Shown here: in pieces, positions 31,585 to 42,689 of the stretch
Numbering within the stretch: position 1 is the first letter of the stretch
How the letters are laid out: every line of letters begins with the position of its first letter
NCBI GenBank assembly: GCA_019925095.2
Contig: CM034394.1
Coordinates: 21,500,272 to 21,564,271 of the forward strand
DNA length: 64,000 bases
Direction of reading: 5' to 3'
From: Dendrolimus kikuchii
Taxonomy: Eukaryota > Arthropoda > Insecta > Lepidoptera > Lasiocampidae
The notes under the pieces: model-generated
Told to the model about the DNA's origin: nothing
Database searches by the model: none
What the model saw: only the letters and a program-made list of their open reading frames with translations
Translations under genes and position numbers: made by a program

Positions 31585-32319
31585 TGTTTTTGGTTGGCTG
31601 ACGTCGTCGTTAGGTCTTCAGCTACTTAAGATGGAGTTGATTGATGTGTCGAGTTAAAACTATTTGTCCCGGCTTCAACTCGGAGGGCAACGACTCTCCA
31701 GTGATGTGGTTTAAGACCCGCTGAAAGCTCCCAATTGATGCCTACAGAGAAGCTCTCAATGGCCGATCAGTGGTTTCCAGTGTCCATCGCGAGCTCCACG
31801 TAGGCTGCATCAGCGGCTTGGTCGGCCAATCTGTGGTGGCGTCCACCGACCATCTCAGACTTTAGTTGGCCATTGGTCGCTTCTCTGCTACTTACAGGCG
31901 TCCGCGACCTCTCTGCATCGGTCTCCTGATTGGCTGATGTCAACGACCTACACTTTTATGTGGTAGTCAATAACTGTTTACGATTAACGACAAAATAATT
32001 ATGCTTTTAAAGGCAATACATACTCAAAGATATAAGACGTGAATTGATACTTTTTCTAAAGCTCCACAGTCCACGTCTGTCGTTCCTACCCGATAAGCAG
32101 ACAATGGACATAAACAATAAAAACAAGACCATCTTTTGTTCATCTCGAACAATGAGTGAAAAAGCTGAATCGACACTACGAATGAGTATTTACTGTGTTT
32201 AGTAAAGTGAGTGTGTATAGCATACAACACTTTACACACATTTTATATTACGAGTATGTACAATGAGAAAATCTTTTTCATCTTGCTTCCTGGAAATGGA
32301 ACATTTTTGTTGAAAATAT
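31585..32319. other. Unassigned; GC-richer block at 31660-31930
   Basis: Bases 31660-31930 (for example GGCCGATCAGTGGTTTCCAG) are richer in GC than the neighbourhood and have no second copy here. They may be more of the adjacent LINE or another repeat. Confidence 0.35.
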
Positions 32320-33030
32320 TGTGGTGACCGAGGGTACAAGTTTTTGGCAGCGTAAGCCGGTCTCAAGATTTTTAGAAAGAGGTAGAATATTCTGAAAGGA
32401 CAAACCAAGGACAGATACCATTTAGAAAGGGATAGAAAATGAACAAAAGAATAACGAAATGAAGATCGAAATTCTAGAATAGAAGGTTCAGGAAGGAAAA
32501 AGGTTTAAAAAGGGACAGATAGTAAATAAAAGAATAACGAAAAGAAGATCGAAATTATAGGTTCCAGAAGATTCTACCGGGTATATATGCAGCGTAAGGC
32601 GCGCTTACAGGAGAGTTCAGTTCAAGACAGCGAAGGGACAAGTGTGATACGAAAGAGTTAGAAGAGAAGTTTAATACAAGATAGTGACGTGTTTAGAGAG
32701 TTGGAAGAGAAGTTTAGTAGAAGTCAGTGACGAGTTTAATGGGCAGTTCAGTGAAGGAGCATTTTAGTGTAGTTTAAGAGGAGATCCAGGAGCGAGCTAT
32801 ACGCGGTAAATTATGATCCCCGCAGTAGTAGGAGGTGGTCTACGCAATTTCGGCGACGGTATTGTGAGTAAACATCTCACCGTCGGGGCAGTGCGTCGTT
32901 AGTAGTGCCTGAAGGGGCAACCCTGGAGGAAAGAATCACGTACGGCTATTACGTCAATAAAAATGTTTAGTTGGAAAAAAACTGGTGTTTTCTTCCAATC
33001 CTAAGTGCGTACCCCCGCTCGAACATGACA
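32320..33030 (+). mobile_element. Solo LTR M with intact 4-bp target duplication
   Basis: A 711-bp unit begins TGTGGTGACC, ends GAACATGACA, and is flanked by ATAT on both sides. The order is that of an LTR: an upstream region with a duplicated block (AAGAATAACGAAATGAAGAT and AAGAATAACGAAAAGAAGAT), a TATA box (GGGTATATATGCAG, 32580), a downstream GTTCAGTTC initiator-like site, and AATAAAAATG near 32955. No internal gag-pol follows. The 5' part recurs reversed at 43085-43285. Confidence 0.75.
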
Positions 33031-33139
33031 ATATAATGAAAAATAGACTTCTTCGCATGGCGTGTTTTAATGAAGAGTTTTATGTAAAGATATGTAACAA
33101 AGGATGCTTAGATAGTATGAAAATAATAAAAATATCACA

Positions 33140-33770
33140 AACTAACTGACCCGTGCCCACTTCGCTGGGCGTCATTAAAAATACACACGCACGTACTCAC
33201 ACATGTAAACCAAGGTTTAATTAAACTTTCTAACCTTTAATTAATTCACAAACGTGGAAACCACTCGCAGTGCCCCGTACGAGGTTGAGCACAATTGTTG
33301 CGATGAAAGTTATTGCTGTTACATATTTGACAGGCGTTAGAGTGCCCATTACGCTGGTCGTCATTATTAAATTTTATAATATTATTAATCACTCAGGATA
33401 ATGTAGCTTTCCAATGGGGAACGGCCTCTGTGGTTGAGCGGGCTAAGCCTTTGCCGGCGTACCTCACTGCAACGCAGAGGTTCCGGGTTCGATTCCTGGT
33501 ATAGTAAATTTCGGAAACGTATTTTCTCCGTTATTTACTATGGTCTGGGTGTCTGGGATCGGCCCCAGAGTAGTCCGTTGTATATTACCCATAACACAAG
33601 CGTAACTTGCTTAATTTGGGGATATACAATGTGTGTGTTTGTCTGCCGATTATTATTTATTTATATTTATTTAATTTTCGAAATCGGTTCAATAGTTCAT
33701 GAGATTATTTCTTCCAAACAAAAAACTCACAAACTTTATCTCTTTTCAATATTAGTATAAACACGTATTA
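33140..33770 (+). repeat. Repeat C interrupted by SINE S
   Basis: Starts TGACCCGTGCCCACTTCGCT, runs to GTAGCTTTCCAATGG at 33418, and resumes after the SINE with TTCGAAATCGGTTCAATAGT and CAATATTAGTATAAAC. The uninterrupted relative is at 35727-36180. Confidence 0.7.
33422..33672 (+). mobile_element. tRNA-derived SINE S, nested in repeat C
   Basis: Full-length copy: CGGCCTCTGTGGTTGAGCGG head, box B GGTTCGATTCC at 33486, GGTCTGGGTGTCTGGGATCG body, and CTGCCGATTATTATTT tail. Confidence 0.95.
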
Positions 33771-33772
33771 CA

Positions 33773-34189
33773 AATCAGTATTTATAACATTTTTGTTGCT
33801 TAAAATTGACAAGTTTATTTTATTAGGTTTGAAATGAGACTTTTTCAACTTTGAAAAACAATCGAACTTAATTGTTTAAGTTTTCACATATGACTGTGTA
33901 ACTTATTATTTGTTTTTTTAATGGTATTTAAAATATAACATATTGTTGTTTATAAGTAACGAATAGAAATACAAATAACAATGTTCGGAACATTTTACAA
34001 TAAAACAAACGAGGAAAAAAATATCGAAAAAGCAGAAAAAAAACTTACTTATGAAATCCTTTTTTTTAACAAATATTTTTTTGTCTTATTTATTTTTATA
34101 CAAATTGAAAAAAGGAAATGAATATGTCTTATTTTGACATAAGAAACAAGGATTGAAATTTCCCTCAACTCGAACAAAGGAAACTATCA
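33773..34189. other. Nothing recognised
   Basis: Very AT-rich; no match. Confidence 0.35.
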
Positions 34190-34402
34190 CATACATACAT
34201 ACATAACTTCACGCAAGTTCCCTTGCGGGGTAAGCACGAACAACAGAGCGCCATTCAGGCTTATTCTTACACATCTCACTTGCTTCTTTGACATTCATAA
34301 CTCTTGTCATGCACGCTCGTCTGTTCTTAAGGCTCCTGACATCACCTTCTGCTAGTACACGATCAATTTGATCATGAAAGGTGGGTCGTGGCCCTCCACG
34401 AC
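34190..34402 (-). mobile_element. LINE 3' end, same family as 1-310
   Basis: The minus strand is open from RGGPRPTFHDQIDRVLAEGD through RACMTRVMNVKEASEM to WRSVVRAYPARELA and a stop, then ends in TATG units. It is the best-preserved of the three copies; 5' truncated. Confidence 0.8.
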
Positions 34403-34604
34403 TTCTGCAAAGTAAACTATTATTTCCATAAATTTACTTGGAGTTCAAGCGGAAAAGGTGTTATTAATTGGAGCGTAATAAACATCCGGTACTACGCCCA
34501 TTAATTTAATTAATCGTCTAGTCAAGTGAAAGTCGATACAATATAATATTTTTGCAATAGTATCGGTTATTCTGGATTTTATTTATTTATTTGTATGTTT
34601 GTTA

Positions 34605-35000
34605 TGCGATTTCTTCATCAATTGTGGACCGATTTTCAAATTTTTTCGTCATTCAAAAGAGTGTACTCCTGAGGTAGTCTCATTGTCATCAAGTCAGGAT
34701 TTGATAATATTTATTATCCCAGGAAGATCGAGAGCAGCCCTTGTTGAAGAGCGTGAAGCGTCTGCACTCTTCGAAAGGCAAAACTTATATATGCGTGTCA
34801 ATAGTATAATTTCTACAAGTGCTTAATTTGTTTTTCTAAACCATGAATATATGCAACTAAAAAGTAGAAAATATTTTTTTAACAAAAACAAAACCGAATT
34901 CAAACTAAAAAACAAAAATAAATATTTTCTATATCAGCCAAGTAAAAAAAATAAATAAAAAAAGCAAAATGGACCGACTTCAAGGTGTTGTAGAAAATAT
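34605..35000 (-). mobile_element. Repeat L copy, reversed
   Basis: Contains ATCAATTGTGGACCGATTTT, GAGTGTACTCCTGAGG and CATTGTCATCAAGTCAGGAT, then degenerate arms (AAATAAATATTTTCTA, GACCGACTTCAAGG). An LTR-like element has inserted into its end at 35001. Confidence 0.6.
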
Positions 35001-35441
35001 TGTTACGACCGACAAAGACCGATTCATACCTGCAATTTATTACCTTTTTCGGCATTTGGACTTCTTTTGTTTGCTTTATGTTTAAAATTTGTAATTAGAA
35101 AAACAGGCCATTGTGTATCGTAATGTTTATGATAGTCATTAGCCAGGTGTGATTCTTATAAATTATTGTTATACGCTTGAGTATTGTGTCGAGACATATT
35201 GAATAGTTTAGTATAAAGCAATGGCCGAACGTAGGGGTGAGGCAGTCAAAGCGATAACACAAGCGAGGCAAGACGTGTGTACATTTAGTGACGGACTTTG
35301 CGCGTATTACTGAATTGTGCATTACATTTGGACTTATTGCGTCCGTTTATATTTGTACCTGTGTTATACGTGTTTGCATAGTTCTAATAAATTCTATAGT
35401 AATTCCAACGGTATTTTAATTCGAGTCCCGTACTTGTAACA
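35001..35441 (-). mobile_element. LTR-like element T, best ends
   Basis: Plus-strand ends TGTTACGACCGACAAAG and GTACTTGTAACA, flanked by ATAT and ATAC. In sense it begins TGTTACAAGTACGGGACTCG. Length is 441 bp. Confidence 0.7.
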
Positions 35442-35726
35442 ATACTTATTTCTTGAATTTTAATTTGAAGTAGGTTTAGTTTTTGTTAAACTTTTTTTTT
35501 TATAATATTTGAGGTAGGAACTAAAATTCAAATACACGCCAAACTAATTTATAAATTAAACACATATCATACTTATATATTTTCATTAATTACTTATATT
35601 TCAGATAAGCTATAAAATAATAAGTTTGTACAGTCACTTTATAAATGAGAAAAATAACAGGTCCCTAATTCCGATCGGCAGAGTTCGAATCTACTTATGA
35701 TTAGTATAGTATACGTATATATAATA

Positions 35727-36180
35727 TGACACGTGGCCACTTCGCTGAGCCTCATTAAAAATAATAAAAATATTATTAATCAGAAATCTTTACGTAAGCT
35801 GAAATCACCGTATTATCATTGTCTCGAACACTGCGTGTGTTGAAAGCACGTTCTAGCATTCAAAAATGCTAGAACGTTCTTTTAACAATTCACTGTCTCA
35901 TTTTAGATTGTAATATGTATGTAATATTTTAACAGCACAAGTTTGTTGTAGATGTATCTTAAGGAGATCAACAAGCTCATATTGTAATCGTTTATACTTA
36001 GATGCATTTTGTGTGTTACTCTGTCTCATACGCCAAAATAAATAAATATAACTTATGTCACTCGGTAATAATGTACCTTTCTACTGGTGAAAGAATTTTC
36101 AAAATCTGTTTGGTAGATCAAGAGATTGCTTCTTACAACCAAAGTTACAAACGCGACCTTTCTATAATATTAGTGTAAAT
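35727..36180 (+). repeat. Repeat C copy, uninterrupted
   Basis: From GACACGTGGCCACTTCGCTG through AATGTACCTTTCTACTGGTG to CTATAATATTAGTGTAAAT. A hairpin at 35838-35887 lies inside. Confidence 0.6.
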
Positions 36181-36529
36181 TACATTAACAACATACTTGC
36201 ATATTTCTTTCACAGATACAGGAATTCAAGCATGAGTTGTTTACCGTTGTCTAATATAGCGATGGTGAACTATAAACAACTGAAAACATGTGATATTCTG
36301 TTCCAATTATCGCAGCCACTGTTGTCAAATTAATTTCAAGAACTCTCTCTCTTGTCTATATAATTGCCTCTACTGAGATGTCTAATTAATGGTTAAACTC
36401 AAGCAGAGATGTAATGTTCATAATTGGTACAAATATAATAATTGCTTATGGATATTATTTATGTATAGTATTCTACTATATACCTACTTTTATATGATTT
36501 AATATGTACAGGTATATACATATATATAG
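36181..36529. other. Nothing recognised
   Basis: AT-rich with TA-rich simple stretches towards 36520. Confidence 0.35.
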
Positions 36530-37120
36530 TGTGTCGGGTTCACGCCGGGAGTGAACGAATGACGCTCTGAGAATAACGCAATAATAATCTGAAATATTAT
36601 AATTAAAGTTTATTACACTAGAATGATTACAATTATGATATTAAATCTTGCACAATAATACACAGAAATACTAGGACAACTCCAAGAGTTGCATCCACGC
36701 TTGTCAGGTGTCGAGCAGCAATTTGCCCTTCAAGAATACCGCGAATATCAAGCAGTGATTATCGATCACATTATATTATGTGCTCCTCGTCCAAGACTAC
36801 TAATGTAGACTGTCAGTGTAGATTGCCGATTGTAGACCGCCGGTTCAAGACTGCCCCTCCTCTGCCCGAACACCCAGTATTTATAAGGTCCTCGTAGCGC
36901 GCTGCGGTGACAATATCCGGTAATGCTGTGGTGCCACTTCAGTTACACTTCCTTCATAAAACCAACTTCCGCCATAGGTATTAACTTCCAACATCCGGTT
37001 ACTCCTTTTCCGATATCCGTTAGCTTAATAATAAATACTTCTACGTTAACATCTGGTTACACGACTTCCGATTACTACATGAAAAAATACTCTATCCTGT
37101 TATTGACTAATTCCGTCACA
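36530..37120 (-). mobile_element. LTR-like element N
   Basis: In minus orientation it begins TGTGACGG and ends CCGACACA, an 8-bp inverted end with one mismatch. The minus strand has a TATA box (CCTTATAAATACTGGG) followed downstream by AATAAACTTTAATTATAA, the order expected of an LTR. No target duplication is visible and no second copy is in the window. Confidence 0.5.
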
Positions 37121-37135
37121 TGGTTATTTTATAAT

Positions 37136-37138
<3 letters not shown>

Positions 37139-37185
<47 letters not shown>
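37139..37185. repeat. (TA)n microsatellite
   Basis: About 45 bp of TA dinucleotides immediately left of a MITE; a shorter TA run resumes to its right (37512-37531). Confidence 0.95.
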
Positions 37186-37188
<3 letters not shown>

Positions 37189-37509
37189 GAGCTTCATAAA
37201 AAATGGGCGTAAAGACAAAAGTGCAGTTTTACACAAAGGACAAAATTGTGAATAAAACAAAACTCGTTGATTGTATAAGGCTGAAATTTGGAATATCCTT
37301 CTTTTTAGGTACACTTGCATACTGGTAAGACTTTCTAAATTGTGACATGCAGTTTTTGATAAATAACAAAAAAATTGCATTTTTGTGTATACGCCTATAA
37401 AATATGTTATGAAGCCCTATACAATCAACGAATTTTGTTTTATTCACAATTTTGTCCTTTGTGTAAAACTGCACTTTTGTCTTTACGCCCATTTTTTATG
37501 AAGCTCTCG
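37186..37509. mobile_element. TA-flanked MITE with 92-bp near-perfect TIRs
   Basis: Arms 37186-37277 and 37418-37509 start CGAGAGCTTCATAAAAAATG and differ at only about one position over 92 bp. The 140-bp centre has no coding potential. Flanks are TA repeats, so a Tc1/mariner-type mobiliser is likely, although the exact TA duplication cannot be read inside a TA tract. Confidence 0.9.
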
Positions 37510-37531
37510 AGATATATATATATATATATAT

Positions 37532-38439
37532 ACGAGATTTTGCGATAATAGATAATGATGACAACACGATTTAATTCTGTCTTACAATTTAAACAGTCAT
37601 TTTAGTAGTTCTGCGCTTTTCAAATAGAAGGATGCAGTTTGGTTGAACCCTATAATCTCAGCTTAAGAACACGTAGAAGTTACAAATAAACACATAAATA
37701 TGCAATCATACAAAGTCACTATACATTAACAAGGCAATGCCCACTATAATGAAAATTATTTCGATTGGTTTATCTATTGAGTAATTATTGGTTTATTTAT
37801 TTAATAACTAATTCGCCCGAAGGGTATGTACTTTACTCGATATCCTAATAATAAAGCTCTTAAACAAAACCTTGAAAGTCATCAATCAAGTGTCGTAACC
37901 TAAAAGCGCCATTCTACTTGGCAACATTGTGATCTGTCACTATCAAGGGAAATCCAACCAACTTTGCTTGAAGGAATCCACCTTGTTAATAACAAGGAAA
38001 AATGGTGATACTCAACCGAGGCGTAATACAAGCTCCTTTGAAACGTTTGTACTGAAAAGGGCCTTTACACTAAAAGACTAACGGCTGGTTCATATATCTT
38101 ATTATTTTGTAACACTTCTACCCATAAATGAATATAAGTGAAACATTCAAGGAATCATAGGAAGGAACTATGCTAGGGCTTTGTCTAGTTTAGGTGTTAG
38201 TATTCACTAATTTTATTCATTATTTTCAGTTTTCCCTAATTATTAAAATTAAATTATTAATATATTTAACCTATATTATTGTAATAGAACTTTATAGCAC
38301 TTTCTGTTATTGTTATAACAATGCTCTGTTACGTAATAAACTATTTTATTATTATTATTATTCATTCACTTGCCTTACCGACAGTTTGAATACTTGTAGA
38401 TATATACAGAAGCCTAGGCTATAAATGAATTTCATATGA
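37532..38439. other. Nothing recognised
   Basis: AT-rich; a (TTA)n stretch lies near 38343-38362. Confidence 0.35.
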
Positions 38440-38760
38440 GGTTTTGGTTTTGCCAGCATTTCGGACGCGATAGGACAGAGGGGATGAAATTGGGAGATGA
38501 GATAGGAGAGATCGAATAAGGGAGACGAAATAGTCGGGGCCATCGGATGCGTCTCTGGTTCCCAAAGTCCGGACATATGGCGACGAGGTAGTGATTTAGA
38601 TGATAGGTCCGAGCGTGCCATCGGGAGTCCAGAACTGCTATCCTGGAGCGGTGGGGATGTCCATGATGGATTACACCTCAAAAACAAACAAAGGTCAGAC
38701 GAAATAGGGAAGATGAAATATGGCATTCGGTGTCAATCAATGGAACTCAGCGTAAGCAAC
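38440..38760 (-). repeat. Degenerate A2-like body with unassigned insert
   Basis: GA-rich blocks (GGGATGAAATTGGGAGATGA, GACGAAATAGGGAAGATG) resemble the A2 body. The GC-richer middle (38540-38660) is unassigned. Confidence 0.4.
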
Positions 38761-38814
38761 GTGATTAGCTCAAAATTAAAAGTAATATTGAATTATAAAA
38801 GATATATATATACA

Positions 38815-38910
38815 TTATGTTGTTTTCTGGCACTAGTGACCAGATTCCATCTCACACTTCGAGACCAACAGCACATAGATAGCACCTTTGATGTTGGTTG
38901 TCACCCCTAA
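38815..38910 (+). repeat. Family A fragment
   Basis: Decayed sense blocks: GGCACTAGTGACCAGATTCC and AGATAGCACCTTTGATGTTG. Confidence 0.55.
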
Positions 38911-39052
38911 TGTAGTCAGGGTCATCCATCAAGCACATATTTTAAAATTGGATGTTCTTTTTCAATTCCGTTTTAGACGTATGTTTTTTTTGTCTATGTA
39001 CAAATTTATTTCTTATATTCTATTATAATATTGTTCTTTTTGTATATACAAC

Positions 39053-39400
39053 TAGCTGTACCCGGCAGACGTTGTCTTGCCCTTAAAAAATAAGAATCTA
39101 GAAACCGATTGCAGCGCCATCAACCGGGACCAATTGTTTATCTGAACCATTCTCGAATTTACTTGAAAAAACATAAAAACATTCTTCAAAATCGGTCCCA
39201 CCGTTAAAAAGGTGTTCAGCGGCGCCACCTACCGGGTCCAATCGTGAATCTAAACCATCCTGGGATCCACTTGAACACACACAAAATCACTTTCACCTAA
39301 ATCCTAGAACCCAATTGCAGCGCCATCTGCCTGGTTCAAATTCGAATCTAAACCATCCCGGGACCCATTTGAACTCACACAAAAATAAGTCACCTAAATC
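39053..39400 (+). repeat. Retroposon tail with three diverged tandem units
   Basis: Starts CTAGCTGTACCCGGCAGACG. Three units near 39105, 39216 and 39308 each carry GCAGCGCCAT (or variant), a CCGGG-type block and an AACCATCC-type block with a following ACTTGAA. Confidence 0.6.
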
Positions 39401-39839
39401 AGACAAATATAAATGAGTTTAAATGCAGTCATAATTGCCGATATCGGCCGGGAAAGATCATAACAAATTAATGGCTAGACTGATATTGTGACTGATGCTT
39501 TTTTAATGATAATTTTTTTATTGATGAATATCATATTTTAATACTTATTATTCTATTCCGGACGAAGACAATTTCAATAACACAAAAATAAAAAAATCGG
39601 TCCATCATTCTTGAGTTATAAATGGTGTAACTAACACGGCTTTGTTTTATATATATCATCATATATCATGTATATCTATATATGTTATATATCATGACTG
39701 CGATCTTAGAGTGTAAATATACCTTTTGAGAGTTGAACAAATAGCCACGTCGACCGCAACTTGTGTTTCTCTGAACATATTATTTCGTCATATTTACATA
39801 TTATTTTTTACATGAAATGGGCTAAAATCAATTCCTTTT
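39401..39839. other. Nothing recognised
   Basis: AT-rich, with ATATATCATG repeats near 39650-39690. Confidence 0.35.
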
Positions 39840-40000
39840 GTTTATGATCATCTTAGCTTTAAATCCCGGTTGCATTAGGAGCGTCTGCCTCGAAAGCCGG
39901 AGTTCATCTTCACTTTGTGCAGTTTTGGGATTCCCTAATTGTAAGACCACTGATACGCATGTCATCCCTCACAACGCGAAGCTAGCATTTCTTGGATTTA
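39840..40000 (+). repeat. Repeat P copy
   Basis: ATCATCTTAGCTTTAAATCC, GGTTGCATTAGGAG and CGCGAAGCTAGCATTTCTT match a diverged copy at 46630-46795. Confidence 0.55.
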
Positions 40001-40208
40001 CACCTTCGACTGGAACCTGGCGGAGGCGGCATGGCTAGAGATTTGTTCGCCACGTGAGTAGCTGGTTACGGTAAAACGTGGCCGCACCTAAAATAATATC
40101 GGCTGTAAAATAAAATGCTTTTACTATCTGATATTTAATTTTAAAAAATAGCCAGACGTGTGCCTGTCCGTGTAGGATATTGTGTCGCTTATGTCCCTGC
40201 TCTGAGAC

Positions 40209-40211
40209 TAC

Positions 40212-40266
<55 letters not shown>
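40209..40266. repeat. (CTA)n microsatellite
   Basis: About 18 uninterrupted CTA triplets. Confidence 0.97.
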
Positions 40267-40267
<1 letters not shown>

Positions 40268-40364
40268 GACGTTTTTGTGACCGTTTCGCATAGATGTAGC
40301 GATAAGTTTACTTGAATTTTATGGTTTATTTGTTATACAACATTATTATTATTAACTAGGATAT

Positions 40365-40810
40365 GCCCGCGACTCCGTCCACGTTTGACTCGAAATTCCC
40401 ACGCGATTCCTGGGATACAAAGTACGAAAGCATTAAAAAAATCTAAGCTTTAGGGAAAACTGTGTCTGAATAAGCTAATTTTTATGGAACCGAACAAATA
40501 ATAGCCGCTTCTGAGAAAATTCCCGCGGGATTCCCGGGATAAAAAAGTCATATATTTTATTACATAAAATTTGCTATCGATCTGTGAAAAAATCACATTG
40601 AAATTCGATTTTATTTTCAATCTGGCAATTTTAAATCATTCTCAGAAAAATTCCCGGGATAAAAAGTAGTGCAAAATTTAAGTCTAAGAATTTGCAGTCG
40701 ATCAGCGAAAACCGCATCGAAATCGGCCCAGGAGTTTTTACGTGAATCCCGAACAAACAGATAAACCGACAAGAAATCTAAAAAAATTGCATTGTGTTCT
40801 ATCTATATTA
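40365..40810 (+). repeat. Repeat D-type tail, long degenerate copy
   Basis: Starts ATGCCCGCGACTCCGTCCAC. It repeats TTCCCGCGGGATTCCCGGGA and TTCCCGGGATAAAAAGTAGT motifs and has GAAAACCGCATCGAAATCGG. It appears to be internally reduplicated. Confidence 0.6.
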
Positions 40811-41034
40811 TATATTCTATTCTAGTTTTTTTTAATAGCTTCAATGTATAGACACTGCATGCTTAGAATGTTATAATAGTATAGATAATGTACGTATATT
40901 TTGTACATACACCATAGCTCCTCATTAACAGCGTTATTTTTAACGTCCTTAACAAGACGCATCTCTCACACAACTAACACTAAAAGTATCCCAGATAGAC
41001 CAGAGATATTATATAACTTATGTGTATATATAGT

Positions 41035-41480
41035 ATAGTTATATATTTATTATTAAAATGTATAATTATGTATACCACCGTCGCCACTCCTAATCAGACG
41101 GCCTCTGTGGTTGAGCGGGCTAAGCCTTTGCCGGCGTACCTCACTGCGACGCAGAGGTTCCGGGTTCGATTCCTGGTATAGTAAATTTCGGAAACGTATT
41201 TTCTCCGTTATTTACTATGGTCTGGGTGTCTGGGATCGGCCCCAGAGTAGTCCCGTTGTATATTACCCATAACACAAGCGTAACTAGCTTAATTTGGGGT
41301 TATACAATGTGTGTGTTTGTCTGCCGATTATTATTATTATTATTATTATTAATCAGAATATTCTTGCCACGGGTTGTCTGCAAGAGATCGCTTTTTAGCG
41401 ATAAGACCAACTAGACTAATACTAGTTCGTAAGTTTTTCTGTAATGGTGTACAATAAAGTGTTATCTATCTATCTATTAT
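41035..41480 (+). mobile_element. LINE 3' tail F, split by SINE S
   Basis: Left part to TCGCCACTCC; right part from AATATTCTTGCC through GAGATCGCTTTTTAGCGATA to AAAGTGTTATCTATCTATC. Compare the uninterrupted tail at 17325. Confidence 0.75.
41099..41349 (+). mobile_element. tRNA-derived SINE S with exact 8-bp target duplication
   Basis: Flanked by TAATCAGA at 41091-41098 and 41350-41357. Head CGGCCTCTGTGGTTGAGCGG, box B GGTTCGATTCC at 41163, (ATT)n tail. The clean duplication defines the element ends. Box A (TGGTTGAGCGGG) and box B indicate descent from a tRNA. Confidence 0.97.
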
Positions 41481-42157
41481 AGTAGAATTCTTAACGGTTC
41501 AAAAATTAACATCATTTGTTTAAAGATAAAACACAAAATCGCATTGTGCTCAAGATTTCGAAATTGTTAGTTATTTAATTTTACCTTGACGGGACGATAA
41601 TTATATTCGGGTTGACTTCTTGATAATTACAGACGAACAGATAGATATCAGAAAGGGGATTTATCTTTGTGGCTCACTGTAATTGAGATAAGCGGAAAAC
41701 CATTTAGTTTTCCCGTTTACTTTGATGTTAGTCACAGAATTGTTTGTTGATCAAACACGAACAACTCAATGCCGTTCAAAATAAATGACAGTAAAACTGA
41801 ACCAGGATTTATTACGAGTGATTCGAAGAGAAATTTCTATGATAAACGCCGTACGCACTATGCGGCTAGCCGCTAGCTAGACTGTAACGATCCTATTGAT
41901 AAACGTTTGCGTAATTTTTTTTAAATCTTGTTTCGGCGATAAATTTTTATTTACGTGGATTTTTAGGTTGTTAGAAAAAGTCAACACCGATGAATTTTCA
42001 AGAAGACCTTTTATTTAGTGTTACCACTCTATGAAAATATAAATTGCACAACATTTTAGTGTTGCTATATGAATAATGGTTTAGTGCCATCTCGCGACAC
42101 GTTTTCGTAGACACATATTGTGTTAGAGTAAGTTTGAAGTATTCCTTAAGTACCGCC
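41481..42157. other. Nothing recognised
   Basis: AT-rich; a GGCTAGCCGCTAGCTAG palindromic patch lies near 41862. Confidence 0.35.
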
Positions 42158-42449
42158 GTGAAGCAGCCTTGAAACTTGAAACCTCGATATGAATAAGACA
42201 GTAATAATTTTTTCAACACACTTGCTCATAAAGTGGCTCTATGGTCACCGCAATTAGGCACAGAATGACACCCATTATCAAACTGTGAGTAAAAAACATT
42301 ATAACTCACTAGTGAGTTATAGATTTTTTTTTGAAATTTTATTGGTTGAGTTGCTTTGTTCTTAAAAAAGTTTTTATTCATAAAAAAAGATCGTGTGAAG
42401 CAGCCTTGAAACTTGAAACCTCGATATGAATAAGACAGTAATAATTTTT
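42158..42449. repeat. 55-bp direct repeat flanking 182 bp
   Basis: 42158-42212 and 42395-42449 are essentially identical (GTGAAGCAGCCTTGAAACTT, then AACCTCGATATGAATAAGAC). The segment between has no inverted ends. Confidence 0.9.
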
Positions 42450-42481
42450 GACAAAATTTTAAGAACATCATTTTTCAATCA

Positions 42482-42682
42482 CGGCTTCCGTTGTTAAGGG
42501 GACTAAAATCCTTTGCTAGCTTACCTCACTGCAGTGCAGAGGTCCGGGTTCGATTCCTGGCATGGTAAATTTCGTAAACGAACGTTCCGTTATTTACTAT
42601 GGTCTGAGTTTCCCAGATATAACACAACCGAAAATTGCTTAGCTTGGGGATATACAATATATGTGTATTGTCTGCCCCTTTA
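42482..42682 (+). mobile_element. tRNA-derived SINE S, diverged copy
   Basis: Box B GGTTCGATTCC is intact at 42547. The box A region is decayed (GTTGTTAAGGGG) and the body is shortened. Confidence 0.8.
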
Positions 42683-42689
42683 TGTATTA

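Noticed and set aside
33486..33496. tRNA-like box B sequences (also at 41163 and 42547) as possible tRNA genes
   Set aside because: They sit in dispersed SINE copies with a shared non-tRNA body; no complete cloverleaf with an acceptor stem was seen.
36923..37255. 110-codon plus-strand frame
   Set aside because: Reads through a TA microsatellite (poly-Ile/Tyr) and a MITE arm.
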